In this document: piece by piece, positions 61,696 through 64,000 of the stretch
Position numbering within the stretch: position 1 is the stretch's first letter
Layout: each line of letters starts with the position of its first letter
From: Chitinophaga arvensicola
Lineage (GTDB): Bacteria > Bacteroidota > Bacteroidia > Chitinophagales > Chitinophagaceae
Reading direction: 5' to 3'
DNA: 64,000 nucleotides
Assembly (NCBI RefSeq): GCF_900110835.1
Contig: NZ_FOJG01000001.1
Location: 4,123,499-4,187,498, forward strand
Made by a program: the position numbers and the translations under genes
The notes under the pieces: model-generated
The model's input: the letters and a program-made list of their open reading frames with translations, nothing else
Told to the model about the DNA's origin: nothing
The model's database searches: none

Positions 61696-62649
61696 TTATC
61701 CAACAGATAAGGCGGCTGTTTGCCTGATACCTTTAGCTGAAAGCATTGTTCCGATGGCATTTACCATATAGATAGACGCTTCGATCTCATCTTTCCTGAT
61801 AGCTACACTTTCGATATTAAATCCAAAGGGTATGCATTGTTCTGAACAGAATGCCGTTAATTCTTCTGCTATATCCAGGCAAACATTCACAGATTTTTCC
61901 AGCATGTTTTCCGCATTTTTCAGCTCAACTTTAAGGTCTTCAGGCACGTGGATACCCAGCCACTCCATAAAGTGCAGGGTTTTCTCTGAGCCGCAGGCGG
62001 TGAGTGTGAAAATGATGGTAGGAGGTGTTATCTGCTGATCACGACAGGTGCGGCAAAGATCTTCTATCATCTGTTTGGCATAGTCTACATTGAATACACA
62101 TTGCGAAACGAAGTAGGAAACTCCGCATGCTGCTTTTTGCAGTATGCGGCTGTCTTCATCCTTTAGTTTGGCGTGTCTTTCAGGAATTGTCACTGCGCCA
62201 ACTACAGAGGTATCTTCATGGTTTTTCCAGATCTGGTAGGCATGCGGCAGACTTGTTTTTACCTGGTAGTTGGGGGACGGTACACCAACGAAAACAGGAT
62301 AGAAATTTTCTTCTTCCAGGCGATGAAGCCAGGATGTTAATTCCTGTTCCGAAAACTTTCCTGCCGGACGGTAAATAATTTTCGGGATTTTCAGGTCTTT
62401 AAGATGGTTGCTCGCAAATTGAAACGGATCTAAAGCATTGATAAAGGGGAACGGCCGTTCGGCTGATGTGCGATCCGATTCGTCCTGCACATCATACACA
62501 ATCAATGCATCTATATCGAGCGGCACGAGCCTGTTCATGGTTCTTGCAGCAATTTCAGCTACCCGTTCAGGTGGCGTTTCTTCCTTTGGCGGTGTGATAC
62601 CGTATGTCAGAATCCCAGACATGCCGGACCTTATCTTCTCCAGGAACAT
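61696..62649 (-). CDS. methylenetetrahydrofolate reductase-like protein
   Basis: A 317-residue protein with an MTHFR-like TIM barrel. Recognisable elements are 'YFVSQCVFNVDYAKQMIEDL' (the 'ITQxxFD' region of MTHFR), 'LHFMEWLGIHVPEDLK', and a C-terminal 'IPFGFNIESVAIRKDEIEAS'. However, where E. coli MetF has the EFFPP loop with catalytic Glu28, this protein reads 'LTYGITPPKEETPP', so that Glu is missing. It may use another substrate or act without the canonical proton donor. It starts 3 bases after the glyA stop and precedes queH by 7 bases, a tight operon in one-carbon metabolism. Confidence 0.75.
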   Translation of the reverse strand: MFLEKIRSGMSGILTYGITPPKEETPPERVAEIAARTMNRLVPLDIDALIVYDVQDESDRTSAERPFPFINALDPFQFASNHLKDLKIPKIIYRPAGKFSEQELTSWLHRLEEENFYPVFVGVPSPNYQVKTSLPHAYQIWKNHEDTSVVGAVTIPERHAKLKDEDSRILQKAACGVSYFVSQCVFNVDYAKQMIEDLCRTCRDQQITPPTIIFTLTACGSEKTLHFMEWLGIHVPEDLKVELKNAENMLEKSVNVCLDIAEELTAFCSEQCIPFGFNIESVAIRKDEIEASIYMVNAIGTMLSAKGIRQTAALSVG

Positions 62650-62652
62650 ATA

Positions 62653-63924
62653 TTATTTGTATAAAGGGTTTGCGGCCATTAACAGTGCTACCTGGCGGCG
62701 CACATTTTCCAGGGTTGCTTCATCAGCCGGATTGGATAGCACGGCATCGATCATTCCTGCGATCTGTTGTACATGATGTTCTTTCAGGTCACGTGAAGTG
62801 ATAGCAGCAGTGCCTATTCTGATGCCAGATGTGACAAATGGCGATTTATCGTCGAAGGGTACCATGTTTTTATTTACTGTGATACCAGCAGCCCCCAGTG
62901 CATTTTCAGCTGCTTTACCGCTGATGTCTTTGTTACGGAGGTCGATCAACATCAGGTGGTTATCCGTACCTCCTGAAATAATCTGATAGCCCATGTCCAC
63001 GAATGACTGTGCCATGGCGGCGGCATTCTTTTTTACCTGTGTTACGTAGTGCAGATAGTCATCGGTCAATGCTTCGCCGAATGCTATTGCCTTGGCTGCA
63101 ATGATGTGTTCCAGCGGACCGCCCTGTGTGCCTGGAAATACGGCCATATCGAGCAATGCCGACATTTTCTTCAGTTCTCCTTTTGGGGTCTTCTGGCCGA
63201 AGGGGTTCTCAAAATCTTTGCCCAGCATGATCATGCCACCACGAGGACCACGAAGGGTTTTGTGAGTAGTAGTGGTTACAATATGGCAATGGGGCATGGG
63301 GTCATTTAACAGGCCCTTGGCTATTAGTCCTGCGGGATGGGAGATATCTGCCATTACCAAAGCACCGATCTGATCAGCCACTTCACGGATAAATTTATAG
63401 TCCCAGTCCCTGGAGTATGCGGATGCACCACAGATGATCACTTTCGGTTTTTCTTTGAGGGCAACGCTTTCCAACTGTTTGTAATCAATATAACCGGTAT
63501 CTTTTTTTACACCGTAGAAAAATGGTTGATACAGTTTGCCGGAGAAGTTGACCGGCGAACCATGTGTAAGATGACCGCCATGGGAAAGGTCAAATCCTAA
63601 TATTTTATCGCCGGGTTGAACGGTGGCCAGCAATACTGCTGCATTCGCCTGTGCGCCGGAATGTGGCTGTACATTCACCCATTCCGCACCGAACAATTCC
63701 TTCGCGCGATCGATGGCGATGGATTCGATTTTATCTACGACTTCGCAGCCGCCGTAGTAGCGTTTATCGGGCAATCCCTCTGCGTATTTATTGGTCAGTG
63801 CGGAGCCGGCAGCTTCCATTACCTGCTTGCTTACAAAGTTCTCAGAAGCGATGAGTTCAATGCCGTTTTCCTGGCGTTCCTGTTCTTCTGCGATCAGCTC
63901 AAATATTGGTTCGTCTCTTTTCAT
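62653..63924 (-). CDS. glyA: serine hydroxymethyltransferase
   Basis: A 423-residue PLP enzyme interconverting serine plus tetrahydrofolate with glycine plus 5,10-methylenetetrahydrofolate. The PLP lysine is K222 in 'TTTTHKTLRGPRGG'; other hallmarks are 'IELIASENFVSKQVMEAAGS', 'GLPDKRYYGG', 'VNVQPHSGAQANAAV' and 'DISHPAGLIAKG'. Length is standard. It begins the operon glyA, MTHFR-like, queH, which feeds one-carbon units. A hairpin of 10 bases lies 11 bases before its start codon and may affect translation. Confidence 0.97.
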   Translation of the reverse strand: MKRDEPIFELIAEEQERQENGIELIASENFVSKQVMEAAGSALTNKYAEGLPDKRYYGGCEVVDKIESIAIDRAKELFGAEWVNVQPHSGAQANAAVLLATVQPGDKILGFDLSHGGHLTHGSPVNFSGKLYQPFFYGVKKDTGYIDYKQLESVALKEKPKVIICGASAYSRDWDYKFIREVADQIGALVMADISHPAGLIAKGLLNDPMPHCHIVTTTTHKTLRGPRGGMIMLGKDFENPFGQKTPKGELKKMSALLDMAVFPGTQGGPLEHIIAAKAIAFGEALTDDYLHYVTQVKKNAAAMAQSFVDMGYQIISGGTDNHLMLIDLRNKDISGKAAENALGAAGITVNKNMVPFDDKSPFVTSGIRIGTAAITSRDLKEHHVQQIAGMIDAVLSNPADEATLENVRRQVALLMAANPLYK

Positions 63925-63935
63925 ATGTTTAAAGT

Positions 63936-63962
63936 GGCTGCGGATGTTTTATATCCGCAGCC
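63936..63962. promoter_or_regulatory. 10-base hairpin just upstream of glyA
   Basis: GGCTGCGGAT (63936-63945) pairs with ATCCGCAGCC (63953-63962) over a 7-base loop, 12 bases from the glyA ATG (minus strand). On the minus strand ACTTTAAAC follows, a poor U-run. It may end an upstream gene that lies outside the window or be part of the glyA leader. Confidence 0.5.
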
Positions 63963-64000
63963 GGTAGTTATTGTAATTTTTATATTGTTCCTGCCACGCT

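Noticed and set aside
63925..64000. Open plus-strand frame running off the right edge
   Set aside because: Only 25 codons, reads through the glyA leader hairpin, and hydrophobicity follows from AT-rich sequence; no evidence for a gene.

Overview
The window looks like chromosome from a Bacteroidota of the Chitinophaga type (family Chitinophagaceae). The evidence is three SusC/SusD pairs, two of them headed by an ECF sigma factor and a FecR anti-sigma; a gliding-type C-terminal sorting domain next to a PorP/SprF protein (type IX secretion); many lipoproteins; and promoter-like sequences of the Bacteroidota form (TTTG/TTG near -33 and TAnnTTTG near -7) in place of -35/-10 boxes. I saw no tRNA, rRNA, transposase or CRISPR array.

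Layout. 1-3.6 kb: a truncated AraC regulator, small exported or membrane proteins, and an AraC regulator followed by an FAD monooxygenase. 3.6-11.2 kb, minus strand: a complete cell-surface-signalling uptake locus in the order ECF sigma, FecR, SusC with STN domain, SusD, glycerophosphodiester phosphodiesterase. 11.4-15.3 kb: a flavin amine oxidase divergent from an AraC regulator, then a short-chain dehydrogenase and a thioredoxin-fold protein. 15.3-22.7 kb: superoxide dismutase overlapping the first gene of an RND efflux operon (fusion protein, pump, outer-membrane factor), divergent from a cysteine-rich winged-helix regulator. 22.8-26.9 kb: an SGNH esterase carrying a betagamma-crystallin domain, a possible small RNA, and two poorly characterised proteins, one DUF1826-like.

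26.9-38.4 kb: discoidin-type lipoprotein, SusC without STN, and SusD; then an atypical response regulator with Glu at the phospho-acceptor position, a GT39 membrane glycosyltransferase, two small exported proteins and a GxGYxYP-family protein. 38.4-48.5 kb, minus strand: a second ECF/FecR/SusC(STN)/SusD locus, ending in a small lipoprotein and a large metzincin protease, so peptide or protein use is plausible. 48.6-49.9 kb: ArsR repressor with two visible operators, a coupled SRPBCC protein and an MmcQ/YjbR protein. 50-56 kb: PorP/SprF protein and a 1697-residue adhesin-like protein with nine 76-residue MBG repeats and a type IX sorting domain. 56.5-60.5 kb: exported protein with a frame break in its signal peptide, M48 protease and PAP2 phosphatase. 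60.5-63.9 kb, minus strand: one-carbon and pterin cluster (glyA, MTHFR-like, queH, pterin synthase).

The main theme is import and envelope biology: three TonB-dependent uptake systems with different enzymes attached, an oxidative-stress-linked efflux pump, and type IX secretion. The most unusual points are the dismutase-efflux overlap, the Glu-substituted response regulator, the crystallin-esterase fusion, the pterin synthase motif that does not match canonical QueD, and a possible small RNA near 24.5-24.8 kb. All functions are read from sequence and memory of families; no searches were run.
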